Part shown: in pieces, positions 1 to 10,039 of the stretch
Numbering within the stretch: the stretch's first letter is position 1
Layout: each line of letters opens with the position of its first letter
Assembly: GCF_965638725.1 (NCBI RefSeq)
Contig: NC_134975.1
Span: 1,004,179 to 1,068,178, forward strand
Reading direction: 5' to 3'
DNA length: 64,000 bases
DNA from: Aptenodytes patagonicus
Lineage: Eukaryota > Chordata > Aves > Sphenisciformes > Spheniscidae
Made by a program: the position numbers and the translations under genes
Notes under the pieces: generated by a model
Seen by the model: only the letters and a program-made list of their open reading frames with translations
Told to the model about the DNA's origin: nothing
Databases searched by the model: none

Positions 1-77
1 CCCCGCGCAACTTGCAGCGAGCGCCGGCGAGCCAAAAAAACACCCCGCCGAGGTGGTGGCAACCGGGGTGTGTGTCT

Positions 78-214
78 GGGGGGGGGGGGGGGGCAGCCAC
101 CAGCACAACCACGTCCCTGGTCCACCACCTTCCCCCATGCCCCTTACCACCCCCACCACCCCCCCCCTCAGTTAGGGAGATGGTTTTCTGCCCCCCCCCC
201 CTTTTTTTTTTTTT
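78..214. repeat. Homopolymer cluster: G run, then C run and T run
   Basis: A run of 16 G at 78-93 is followed by 11 C at 191-201 joined directly to 13 T at 202-214. These are simple-sequence tracts. They are prone to length errors in sequencing, so ORFs crossing them are not trustworthy. Confidence 0.85.
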
Positions 215-1091
215 GTAATTCCCCCTTTTTCCTACCCTCCGCGCTATTGTTTCTGCTCCGCGGATAAATGAGACGGACAAAGGAGGCAGCTTTTCCTACC
301 CAAATTATTAAGTTAGCCTTGCAGAGCGGGATGATTGGCAGAGCCCCAGCGGTCGCACATCGCGGGTGATGGGCGCTCGCTCTTTCTTTAAAAAAGGGGG
401 AGGGAAAACAAATAAATAAAATAATAATAAAAAAAAAATCCTCCTCCCCTCCCCCGGATTCCCCGTGGTCGCTTTTTATCAATAAATTAAAAAGGTGGTG
501 GCTTCCCGCTCGGCCATCCCTGGGAATTGGAAAGGTGATTGGGGTTGTTGTGGCTTTTTTTTTTTGGGGGGGGTGGGGGGTGAGGGGGGGGAACTGGCAT
601 GATGGTGCTGGCGGAGGGGGGGTGCCGGTGCTGGGAGCGCTCCTGTTGCCATCTTCTGCTGAGCCTTCTCGCTATTAAACCCGAGAAGTTGCAGCGGATT
701 CGGTTTCGTGAAGGTGGACGGAAGAACAAAGCAGAAACTGGGTTTTCCAACTTCTCCTGCGCTCTGTCTCCGTCCCAGCAAAAGCATCAGAGATAAAATT
801 TAATAACCCTTTTCCATGCTCTAATCGGGGTCTGGGGTTTCACTTTCAAGACCACGGTTCCTATGTCGCGGCTGGTTCAGCCTGGATTATGAATTACTTT
901 CTAGTAAGGACACACATAAAAGCTAAGTAACTGTCGATGAAGAAAATCAGACGTCTGTGTTACACGAGCAGTGTCTCTCTCGGGCAAAAAAAAAGGTTCT
1001 TTTACCCCTTTCCCCCCCAAAACGCGCTGTAAAAGTTGAGAAAGTTGTATCTGCGTCTCAGGGTTTCAATGCGAAAAAGGGGGGGGAGAAA

Positions 1092-1107
1092 GGGGGGGGG
1101 GGGGGGG
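1092..1107. repeat. Poly(G) tract, 16 G
   Basis: An uninterrupted run of 16 G inside a wider G/A-rich patch (about 1078-1115). It is able in principle to form a G-quadruplex, and the exact length is uncertain. Confidence 0.8.
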
Positions 1108-2806
1108 AAGGAAAGCAAAGCAAATATCGGCCGAGCTGGCACATGAAAGAGCGCAGGGTCCCGCGCGAGGCGTGGGGCTGGTGGTGTCTGTAAAATGGCA
1201 AGAAGGAAAAGTGAATATGCGGAGAGCGAAATAGAGCAGAGAGAGAGCAAAGTCTGCCGGGGCTGAGCAAAGGGCTTTGCAGATATTTGTGTGTTGCGGT
1301 ATCTTAAGAAACCCCGAGTGCGGGGGGTGTTGGTCTTAGGGCGGACAGGCGCAGGTTGGCGTGGAGAAATAAAGTCTTAAATTCGGAATATTTGGACTTT
1401 TCTGGGTAAGCGAAACGGCGGGCGAGCAGGTTTTCCCCAAGGCAGGCTCAGATGTGGAGAGAACGGTGTGGTTTGGGGATTTGGTGGTTTGGGGTGTTTT
1501 TTTGCCGGTGGATTGTGATATTTCGGGGTTTTTCCCCTGCTTTGACTCCTTTGCTTGGGAGCCTCAGGGCAAAGTTTCTGTGCAAGGAGTATATTTCGAT
1601 TGCAGAAATAGCACTGTCCTGCTCCATAGGACGGGCGCTTGGTCTGAATGTTATAACCCGGAGGAGAATAAAATCACGTGCGATGAACTAATGTGTCTTT
1701 TTAAGCATCGGTTTGAAAACATCTCGCTTTGTTTTGTCTGCTGCGTTAAAGATGCTCTATTTTATGTGTGGAAAAGACGAACAGTTGGTTGATCTGGTTC
1801 AAAGCAATGTTGCGTGGAGTTCGGTTATTTTCATCATCCTTTTAGCTCGAATACACCAGGCTGGAAAAAAAAAAACCAACCGTGATAAGCGAGTTAAAAA
1901 AGGGTAAGAAAAAGGAAAAAAAAAAAAAAGGAAGAAACTAATTCACGATACTGTAAATTAATATTTCAACAGGGACGAGGTTGATTACTGGTACTTTTAA
2001 CCGTAATTTATTTGGTATTAGTGCTGTGATAATTGAATGATTTAAAGGATTCATTACATGTATGATGAGTTTGCCTTCTCTGTATTAACTATCTGCAGAT
2101 TTCTTTCCCTTTCTTCTAACAGCATGTACAAGACAAAACAATATCTATTATGTGTATATTAAGATTGATTTTATTTCTGAGAGAACACCCCCCCCGGAGA
2201 GAAAGAGAAGAATCTAAAGTTAATATATGGTTAGCAACCCAACTCCAGAAATGCAATAAAAGTTAAAATCTCCCTACTGTTTTTTAATTATGATATTAGA
2301 TCAGGAAGAAGGACGGTGGGAATTTATTGCTTCGACTATTTTGTATGGATGTGCCTGTTTTTTTATGTAAAAACATGGGTAGTCAAAAAGACACCATGCT
2401 GCTCGCCTTCATCTTTCTTCGCGTAATATTGTTTGCTTTGTTGCTAATGCTCATGCACGTTCTGATGCTGCTACCAGAGTAAAATATTAGCGATATTACG
2501 ATACGCTGGATTGCATAATTTTTCTTGCGTCTGTTTGTATAATGCTCCTCTCCCAGCAGGTGTAATTTTAAAACCTGGAGGCTTTTCCCCGTGCCTCTGT
2601 CTGTGTGTGCACACGCGTTGCCTGCGGATGAACTTTATCCTTTGCTGCTAGGAATGATTTTGGGGCGGTTTTGCAAAAGACCTCCTAGCAAAAGCGGTGG
2701 GGCGGAGAAGTTGAGTAGGAGGCTGTGGGGAGATGAGGTTGCGTTGATAAACTCTCCCTTTTTTTTGCAGCAGGGGAAGAACTGGGCTATATTATGTTTG
2801 GGGGTT

Positions 2807-2834
2807 CCCCCCCCCCCCCCCCCGCCCCCGCCCC
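2807..2834. repeat. Poly(C) tract, 17 C plus C-rich tail
   Basis: Seventeen C in a row at 2807-2823 are followed by a C-rich tail with isolated G. It is G-quadruplex-capable on the minus strand. No gene feature is linked to it. Confidence 0.8.
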
Positions 2835-3022
2835 AAATAAAAGCTCTCCTGGCTTCTCGTAGATATTTGCTCGCCTGGATTTGGGGAAAGTCCCCTGAAG
2901 GCTCAGCTCTTCCCGACCAGACGAACCCGCTCCAGGGCTACAAAACAAACTGGGGCTGGTGGAGGGGATCGTGTAAATGGTAGCAAATGTCCCTGCTCAA
3001 GGTTGTTATCTTTAGGTGTCTG

Positions 3023-3041
3023 GGTGTCTGGCTCAGACACC
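3023..3041. other. Short perfect inverted repeat with GTCT/AGAC cores
   Basis: GGTGTCTG at 3023-3030 is followed, after a 3-base spacer, by its exact reverse complement CAGACACC at 3034-3041. GTCT/AGAC is the core recognised by SMAD proteins, so a paired SMAD site is conceivable. The sequence alone shows only the symmetry. Confidence 0.45.
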
Positions 3042-4378
3042 GAGTATTTACATAGGTATCGGCTCTGCAGATGACCTTTACAAATAACTGCTTGGAGGGG
3101 GGTGGATTAAGACAGAGGATGGGGCACTGCCTGAATATTCTTTATTTTAAGCCATATTTGTGGTAGATAGAGGCAGATTTAAGGCTGGGCTGATCTCCTG
3201 GAGGAGACGTTTGCACCAGGCCAGAGGTATTGCGGTGCAGATTGGGCTGGAATCCATCGCCTAAAGCAGCACCCTTCGCCCCTCCGCCCCCCTCCCGGCC
3301 CCCCCCCCTATACATTTCGTGGGGTTATTGTCTTATTCGAGGGCACCAGGCTCTTCCTAACACCTTGTGCTCGCTTTCAAGCTCGCTGGTGTGCAACTGG
3401 AGCAGCCAAACAATAGAATTTGCAGACACAACTTGGAGCTTGCAACTATAGTTATCTATGCTAATTACAGGGTGTCTGACAGAAACATAATAAATGTAAA
3501 GGGAGAAGTATAGAAATATGTTTCTTCAGGCAGTATACACTTCGCCTCTCTGGGTTCAGGCTTGTTTTCTTGCTCTTCTTTTAATTTACTTCTCTGGGAA
3601 ATTTTTTTTTCCCCTTCTGTTGACCTGCATTTCATATCACACCCAAAACCGAGCTAACCTGGTGAGCAGCGTGGAGAGGGGCTTTAATTTTGCACCCTCC
3701 CCGGCTGCTGCAGACGAGCTGCTGTTTGGGAACATCTGCAGTAGGCTTCGTCTGGTGGAGACCTGAAATTTTGGAAAAGGAGACCATAACACACTTAAAG
3801 AAATTGTTCTTAGCTTTAATTGCACCTCGGAATTTATTGTCTATTAGCCGTACCTCCAACACTGGAGGGACAGGAATTCTAAGCAACAAACAGGGGGGGT
3901 GTGGGGGGTGTGGGGGGGGGGAAGCACTTAAGCAGGTAAAAAACTCCTGCAGTGTCATTTTAAGCTGAATGCTGATTTTCTTTGCCTTAGCTGTGACTCC
4001 CATATTGACTCAGACCGAAGTTTTCACGTTGATATAAAGCGATGTGCGTGCGAGTTCCAGCGGCCAGTTGTTGTCCTGGCGAGCTTTCTGTATGGTAACT
4101 TTATAGGAAGCCTGAATAAATATGATTTTCGAGTAACCCAAGAATTTAGCGGGGAGGAGGGGGGGGCGAGGCAAAGCCTATGGCTTGCAATCGCGCTGCT
4201 GCAAGATGCACGGATGGTATTTGGCCTGAAATTAATCTTTCCCCATATTTATTTACTTTAAGAGACAATCCTGGAATAAACAGAGGCATCTGGGGGATTA
4301 GAAAATATTTTGCAGTCTCTTCAGAGAGTCTGCTTTAGAGTCATTCAATCCATTGTGTACAATTTTTTCCCCCTCTTC

Positions 4379-4399
4379 TTTTTTTTTTTTTTTTTTTTT
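4379..4399. repeat. Poly(T) tract, 21 T
   Basis: A run of 21 T followed by an A/G-rich stretch (about 4400-4500). Simple sequence; no flanking target-site duplication or retroposon body was recognised. Confidence 0.8.
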
Positions 4400-5046
4400 A
4401 AGGAAAGGAGGGGTGAAGAAGGAACAAAAGAAAGAGAGGAAGAACTTGGGCAGGCAAAAGAGAAGAGGAAGGGAATGGAAAAGGACAAAGAAAGGGGGGG
4501 GAATGGGAACTTTATCCCGGTTAAGGCTGAAAATGCAGGCGGGGAGTGGGAGTTGGAGCTGGCTGGAGGGTTACTTTCGTTTCGCTTCTGGAGGGATATG
4601 AAGCCAGCACCGCCCTTCCCTGCTCCTCCAAAGCAGGGGCTGGAGGTGTGCAGCGGGGCCGGGGGGCCGGGGCGGGAAGGAGCGGAGAAAACACCGATTT
4701 CTTTTTTAATCCGAACTTGACAGTGTTAATTGAACCGAGGGAAAGCGGGGGAATGCGGACGGGGGTTTGTTGTTTCCACCACCCCCCCCCCTCCCCGAGG
4801 AGGCTCCGTCCGTCTGTCTGTCAAGGGGGGCGCGGTGCCCGCTCATCCCCGGGCCCTCGGGCCGCCGCAGCCTCCCCGGGGCGGCCGGGATGCGGCTCCG
4901 GGGCTGCCCCCGCTGGGAGCTCCGGGCTCCGGCCTCGCAGCCTCGGGGTGCCCCGGCGGGGCGGCAGCGCCGCAGCCCCTCTCCGGAGGAAGGCTGCTGG
5001 TGTTACTCGGGCCTGGAGCTGCGACAGGGAAAGGGGGATCCCCCAA

Positions 5047-5277
5047 CCCCCCCCCCCCCCCCCCAACCCCGCCAATTACTGGGGACCGCGGGGCTGGCTT
5101 TTCCTTACCACCACTTTTTGCGAAAAAATAAACAAAAAAAAAGTAAAATGAAAAAGCAAGAAAAAAAAACCAAGAAAGCAGTGTCACCTCAGCAGGCAGG
5201 CTGTCCAATAGTTGTTTTTTTCCTTTTTTTTTTTTTTTTCCTCCCTCTTCTGTCCTTTTTTTTTTTTTTTTTTTTTA
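5047..5277. repeat. C-run and two poly(T) tracts
   Basis: Eighteen C at 5047-5064, a stretch of short A runs (about 5110-5170), and then two poly(T) tracts in about 5215-5277. Low-complexity DNA following a GC-rich, CpG-rich block at about 4640-5000. The block looks CpG-island-like, but no exon could be assigned to it. Confidence 0.7.
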
Positions 5278-6029
5278 TTAGGGTTATTTTTTTGTCTCCG
5301 TTCCTTCCAATCAGGGGAGAATTTCTCAAAGCGAAACCAAAGATTTGGAAGTGAGGGAAGGAGCCCGGCTGCGCGCACAGGGCAGGGAAGGGATGCAGCT
5401 CGGGCTGAGCACACACAGCACTTGCAGGGAGCGGGGCGAACATGGGAAGCATTTAGCTCCGAAAAGGTGTCAGAAGTCAACTGGGCAGGACAGTGCTCAG
5501 ACAAAGGCTTGATTTTCTGTAACCTCCTAATCTGCGACTCGACTTTCTTTTTTTATTTTTAATGATTATTTTTTTTCTCCGCCAGGAAAAAAAAAAAAAT
5601 AAACACTCATGCAGCTTGTGGACTGCTAGTGTTAGCTTTGCTCAATGCAATTAAGTTTCTTTCCCCTGCAGATTCGAAAGGGGAGGTGAGAGGAAAAGAT
5701 ATTAGTCTGCCTGGAAGGGATGTGATGGTTCACCATCATTTCAGAAGAGGTAATCTCCCATTAAACAAGTACCGAAGCTTTTGTGGAGGCGCAGGAGTCT
5801 AGTTGGAAGCGTGCATAAAAGCTGCGAGATAACCTTGTAGCTGCTGAATTCAATAGCAAGGCGTGTTTTAATTCCAGCCTGGATATTTGCTTGGAGACAC
5901 TGCTACTGAAAGGAAGAATATTTCAGGATATTGCTTTATTTGCCCTGCACGCTGAGCGGACTTTATTCACATAACTTTGCATTCATCCATGGGGATGGTT
6001 TCATGTCGAGATAAGCGTGAAAGGACAAT

Positions 6030-6083
6030 ATTTTATGGGGGTTCAGATCGTGTTAAATTTTATGGGGGTTCACATCGTGTTAC
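6030..6083. repeat. 27-bp tandem duplication carrying TTTTATGG
   Basis: Two head-to-tail copies, 6030-6056 and 6057-6083, differ at only two positions (G/C inside the unit and the last base). Each copy contains TTTTATGG (6031-6038 and 6058-6065). This matches the preferred core of CDX and posterior (Abd-B class) HOX homeodomains. Each copy also contains a GGGTTCA element. The near identity shows a recent or constrained duplication; binding is inference. Confidence 0.8.
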
Positions 6084-6110
6084 GGGATTCTGCAGCAGAG
6101 AAAGCGTTGT

Positions 6111-6186
6111 CTTAAGCCGTGTCTTCAGTCTTAAGCCGTGTCTTTAGCCTTAAGCCGTGCCTTTAGTCTTAAGCCGTGTCTTTAGT
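6111..6186. repeat. Four-copy 19-bp tandem repeat
   Basis: Four consecutive 19-base units (6111-6129, 6130-6148, 6149-6167, 6168-6186) all begin CTTAAGCCGTG and differ by one or two bases at the end or centre. The array begins 27 bases after the 27-bp duplication at 6030-6083. It is short for a microsatellite-type locus, and no known repeat family was recognised. Confidence 0.85.
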
Positions 6187-7261
6187 TTGCTTTAAGGTGA
6201 AGCGTCTCCATCTCTGCTTTGTACTGCTCAAGTCTCGGAGACCAGCAGCCCCTGAATGAAAGGGGTTCGTATCACAAACGCTGTCTTACTTTTTATTTAA
6301 GATCCCACGGCGATGTGGGGAGCGAAATAATTCCGTGTGCTGCAGGTTCCCGTGCAAATAAAAGAAATCTGTGCCAGATACGTTTGCCTTTGTGTAACAC
6401 CAACATACACCATCCACGACTAATTTAGTGACCTCGCCTGCTTGCGTTAAGGTTACAAAAACTGCTGCTACTTATTATAACTGCGTGGCTTTGGTAATTT
6501 CTGCTCATTTTGCGGTCCGTCTGCGGTATATTCTGACATTATTATTTTTGTTTCCTCTGGAAAACCTCCCCACTGACTCTGCTTTTCAGTGCTTCTCTCC
6601 CTCTGCATGCTCAGTCCTTCCCTTCTCTCTCCCTCCTTCTCTCTCTGCCCCTTTTTTCTTTCCCCCTCTCCCCTTCTGCACATACGTCTGCAGACCACCC
6701 TTCTTTTGTAAGGATTCTCTTTAAAATATTCCACCAAAGTAGAAAAGCCAAGCTGCTTTTTCCCCTCCACATGTCACAGCCCACTATATTAGCAGCCCTG
6801 CGGAGTAAGTATTTTTTAAATGGGAATAGATAAAAGAATGATGAGTATATATATATTTTTTTTTTTTTTTTTCTCGCGAACATAAAAATAACCGTCATTG
6901 GAGACTGGTGATTGACAGATAAATTGGTCTCGATAAAGGCCAAGGAAGACATTCTGCTCCTGCAGGAATATTTCCCTTTAAGGGCTCACATAAAGCAGGG
7001 GACTTAAAACGGAATGGGGAATAAATTCTGTGGGGGAGCGAGTCGATGACTTTTCTCTTCGAATTTGGAAAATCCGGAGTCCCTTGACAAACACCCCCGT
7101 CACAGTTTTATTTTAAAGCCTTCCCTGTTTTTCGAGAGGGAAATCCTATTCCTGCCAGCAGCGAGGGCAGCCTTGGGCACTAATTTTTTTCGCTCGAGCC
7201 CTGTGAATTGAGGTGCAGGGTTTTATCCTGGCTCAGCTGAGGGGGTAAGTTTGGAGGGGCC

Positions 7262-7404
7262 GGGGGGGGGGGGGGGGGGGAAGTCTCCTGGCAGCATCAC
7301 TCCTTCTTGCCTATTTATCCCTGAATCTGCCTTAATCTCTTTTCCCCTCCTGCTCGCGTTTCCCATGCAACTTACCGGGGGGGGGGGGGGGGGAGGGGGG
7401 GGGG
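7262..7404. repeat. Two long G runs, G-quadruplex capable
   Basis: Nineteen G at 7262-7280, then 17 G at 7377-7393 and 10 G at 7395-7404 separated by one A. Clusters like this commonly fold as G-quadruplexes and cause sequencing drop-out. A matching C run of 17 lies at 7566-7582. Confidence 0.8.
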
Positions 7405-8210
7405 CGGGAGAAAAATAAATAACAACTGAAGAGGTTTCTGCCGTGTCCGTCCGTGGGACTTGCACAGACTGTACATAACGCCTGTCACTGGTGAATGCTG
7501 CATCACTGGAGACACCCTGCCCACCCCCCTTGCCTGCCTGCCTGCCCGCCTCTCCCATGGAGGACCCCCCCCCCCCCCCCCCGCCTTCTGAACCCACACT
7601 TTTCCTCCTTCTTGCAAATTTTGACCGTTCCCCTCCGTGTCCCCCCCAGCCCTCGAAGACCCGAGGTGATGGAGAGCCCTGGAGAGCCCAGACAACCCAC
7701 ATTTTTGGGGGGTTCGGTTGCTAAAAAAAATCATGAGAGGCTATTTTTGGTTAGGCATCTTAATTATTTTTTTTGTTTTCTTCCAGAGAAATCGCCTAAG
7801 TCCCTTCTTTCAGACTCCAATGGGCGTGAGCTATTTACCTACCTGTCTTTCCTTACAAAGGAAAGGTTATTCTCTCAAAATGCAGGCAGGCTATCACCGA
7901 TTTTTTAACGCTCCCAACTTCTTCAATCGATTTGGTGCAAAAAGAAAAGTTTCCAGGCGTTAACAAAAAAAGAAAAAAAATAAGAACAATCATGTGCCCA
8001 ACACACATTGTTGCTTCCTCCTGATACGCAAAAGCTCTCTCATCCTCAGCTATATAGCTGAAACTCGGTCCTACGGTTTTATTTAATGAACGACACATTT
8101 ATGAACAATCAAATGATCCTCGTAAAAATTTTATTGAAGGACATAAAAACATCCACGACTGCTTGCCGAATAATGCAGCCTTTCACTGCAAAAGCTCAGT
8201 TCTTTCCCTG

Positions 8211-8478
8211 TTTTTTTTTTTTTGGGGGGGGGGGGGGGCTGGCGGTATTATTAGTTCCCCCTCCTCTTTGCAAAGATGCTCCTCTTACCATATATATATT
8301 TTTTTTTTTTTTTTTTCCCCGTCCTGAAGTCACTTATTTCTTAAAGCAGGACGAGATGTGCCTGTGCCCCACAGATTTCTCAGCTGCTGAGCAGCCTGAC
8401 GATGAGGCAGCGCTGCGAAAGATGACAAAAGCCCCCTTTCCTTTTAGGTTAAAAGCTTCTCTCCCCCCCCCCCCCCCC
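8211..8478. repeat. T/G/T/C homopolymer cluster
   Basis: Thirteen T joined to 15 G (8211-8238), a short TA repeat leading into 18 T (to 8316), and a C run at about 8462-8478. Low-complexity DNA about 0.6-0.8 kb before the HOXC9 start codon. Confidence 0.75.
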
Positions 8479-8800
8479 TCCCCAAGCTCCTTTCTCCAAG
8501 TGGGGAACCCACCTCCACCGCGCTTCTCCCCTCTCCCCTTCCCACCGATATTCAATTTAATGTATCCATTAGAGGCTAGAAGCTGCAGAAGCAAAGGACA
8601 GAGACAAATTACGTCAAGAAATAGTTCCTGGACTACCTTCCACAATTACCTTCCACCTTCCTCGGCACCAGGGCAAATCTCCCCCCCGGCCGGCGGGCAG
8701 AGCATCCCCCGGCTGAGGACCGGCCGAGCCTCCCTCCTCCCCATCTCCGCCCCATTTCCATCAGTTTTAGGAAAAGCCGGGTGGCGTTATTACCGAAAGG

Positions 8801-8850
8801 AAAAAAAAAAAAAAAAAAAAAAAAAAAGAAGGGGGGAAAAAAAAAAAAAA
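8801..8850. repeat. Poly(A) tracts, 27 A and 14 A
   Basis: Twenty-seven A (8801-8827), a short G-rich interruption, then 14 A (8837-8850), immediately before the HOXC9 proximal promoter. No retroposon body is attached to it. Confidence 0.8.
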
Positions 8851-8880
8851 GACCTGCGGATTGATCCACGCTATATTTTT

Positions 8881-9030
8881 GGGTAAATACAATCACGTGA
8901 GGGCGGGCAGCCAATGGCACACTGGGAAAGGCTGAAAAAATAATTACCTGCCCTGATTGTTCTATGAGAAGATAAAAAGTACACATACAGTTCATACAAT
9001 AATCTTATGAATGTAAAAGAGGGGGGAACC
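8881..9030 (+). promoter_or_regulatory. HOXC9: HOXC9 proximal promoter / 5' UTR
   Basis: The 150 bases before the start codon change from low-complexity DNA to unique sequence with a dense set of sites. There is an E-box CACGTG (8894-8899), a CCAAT box (8911-8915), TAATTA (8941-8946), TGATTGTT resembling a PBX-HOX site (8954-8961) and a TATA-like ATAAAAAG near 8972. The start-codon context is AACCATGT. An in-frame ATG at 9007 would add eight residues. The internal ATG at 9031 is preferred because the protein then begins as vertebrate HOXC9 does. The transcription start is not known. Confidence 0.65.
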
Positions 9031-9091
9031 ATGTCGGCTTCTGGCCCCATAAGCAACTACTATGTTGACTCCTTGATAAGCCACGAAAACG
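9031..9091 (+). CDS. HOXC9: HOXC9 homeobox protein, first 20 codons only (cut by assembly gap)
   Basis: HOXC9 is a nuclear homeodomain transcription factor of paralogy group 9 that helps set posterior (thoracic-lumbar) identity. The visible residues begin MSASGPISNYYVDS and continue to SHEN. This is the conserved group-9 N-terminus, and the GPISNYYVDSLISH form fits HOXC9 better than HOXA9, HOXB9 or HOXD9. Full-length HOXC9 is about 260 residues in two exons with the homeodomain in exon 2. Here only 61 bases are present before the run of N, so the rest of exon 1, the intron and the homeobox are missing. To the right of the gap there is no HOXC9 sequence; instead repeats and ATP5MC2 follow, in an orientation not expected from mammals. 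The gene is therefore truncated by assembly, not shown to be a pseudogene. Confidence 0.9.
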
Positions 9092-9291
9092 NNNNNNNNN
9101 NNNNNNNNNNNNNNNNNNNNNNNNNNNNNNNNNNNNNNNNNNNNNNNNNNNNNNNNNNNNNNNNNNNNNNNNNNNNNNNNNNNNNNNNNNNNNNNNNNNN
9201 NNNNNNNNNNNNNNNNNNNNNNNNNNNNNNNNNNNNNNNNNNNNNNNNNNNNNNNNNNNNNNNNNNNNNNNNNNNNNNNNNNNNNNNNNNN
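9092..9291. other. Assembly gap, exactly 200 N
   Basis: There are 200 consecutive N. A round length like this is usually a placeholder for a gap of unknown size. It breaks HOXC9 exon 1 on the left and opens inside a minisatellite on the right, so both contig ends are sequence types that assemblers commonly lose. Confidence 0.98.
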
Positions 9292-9690
9292 ACACATGCA
9301 CGCACACACGCAACCCCCCGTGTGCACACACATGCATGCACACACGCAACCCCCCGGTCTGCACGCACATGCACGCACACACGCAACCCCCCGTCTGCAC
9401 ACACATGCACGCACACACGCAACCCCCCGTGTGCACACACATGCACGCACACACGCAACCCCCCGGTCTGCATGCACATGCACGCACACACGCAACCCCC
9501 CCGTCTACACACACATGCACGCACACACGCAACCCCCCGGTCTGCACACACATGCATGCACACACGCAACCCCCCGGTCTGCATGCACATGCACGCACAC
9601 ACGCAACCCCCCCATCTGCACACACATGCACGCACACATGCAACCCCCCGGTCTGCACACACATGCACGCACACACGCAATCCCCCCCCC
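9292..9690. repeat. 36-37 bp CA-rich minisatellite, at least 11 copies
   Basis: The CAACCCCCC core recurs at 9311, 9347, 9384, 9420, 9456, 9493, 9530, 9567, 9604, 9641 and 9678, giving a period of 36-37 bases. Between cores each unit carries a CA/TG-rich segment with ACATGCACGCACACACG. Spacers alternate between GTGTGCA and GGTCTGCA types. The array starts at the edge of the N gap, so its real length is unknown. The long Cys/Val/His-rich frames read from it are by-products of the repeat, not genes. Confidence 0.95.
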
Positions 9691-9884
9691 ATGTGCACCC
9701 CCCCCCCCCACGCGCGCGTGCGCACACCCACGCACCCGCTCACATCCATGCGCGCACCCACGTGTGCACGCCCAGCCCCACGCCCACGCACCCCTGGCAC
9801 ACGCACCCCCAGGGAGCCCCCCGCGCTCCCCCCGCAGCGGCGGGGCAGGGCTGATGGATGGCCTCCTTTCAATCCCGGCTCCTC
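9691..9884. other. CA/CG-rich low-complexity tail of the minisatellite
   Basis: Degenerate CA/CG-rich sequence with C runs and alternating purine-pyrimidine stretches (Z-DNA-prone), passing into GC-rich unique sequence near 9830. No gene signal was seen. Confidence 0.6.
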
Positions 9885-10000
9885 GTTATTGATTTTCCTT
9901 TAATGAAAGTTAATTATAACAATGATTTAATTAATAGCAGCTCTCTCTGCCTTTATGGCTTCCCGCATTAGGGCTGCCCATAAATACGGCTGCCTGACAG
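9885..10000. promoter_or_regulatory. AT-rich island between minisatellites, possible conserved noncoding element
   Basis: About 115 bases of complex AT-rich DNA are set between two GC-rich tandem arrays. It contains TTAATTATAA, TTTAATTAAT (a homeodomain-type palindrome) and CATAAATA. The abrupt composition change and lack of repeat decay suggest constraint. That it is an enhancer is inference; an alignment with other amniotes is needed. Confidence 0.35.
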
Positions 10001-10039
10001 CCCACGCAGCGCCGCGGCCCCGCACCCCACCCTGGGGTG

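Larger units (their letters stand above)
1..8880 (+). other. Noncoding region upstream of HOXC9 (HOXC intergenic)
   Basis: No ORF here resembles a known protein, and no homeobox-coding exon (for example HOXC10) is visible. By its position 5' of the HOXC9 start, this should be HOXC10-HOXC9 intergenic DNA or an alternative HOXC9 5' region. It mixes AT-rich stretches rich in homeodomain-type cores (for example 1930-2160 and 8080-8160) with runs of G, C, T and A of 15-27 bases. Two short tandem repeats near 6.0-6.2 kb are listed separately. Whether parts are conserved enhancers cannot be judged without an alignment. I looked for the mature miR-196a sequence expected between HOXC10 and HOXC9 and did not find it. 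Confidence 0.6.

Noticed and set aside
1454..1792. 112-codon ORF in the HOXC9 upstream region
   Set aside because: No homeobox or HOX N-terminal motif, no splice framing, no recognised family.
8086..8886. 266-codon ORF just before HOXC9
   Set aside because: It runs through several homopolymers (Pro, Phe, Lys, Gly runs) and has no domain; low-complexity artefact.
1..9030. miR-196a-2, expected between HOXC10 and HOXC9
   Set aside because: I looked by eye for the mature sequence beginning TAGGTAGTTTCATG and its complement and did not see it. It probably lies left of the window.
9005..9903. ORFs of 240-298 codons reading through the N gap and the CA minisatellite
   Set aside because: They contain runs of undetermined residues and Cys/Val/His/Thr repeats produced by the 36-37 bp array. 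They are not genes, apart from the HOXC9 start at 9031.
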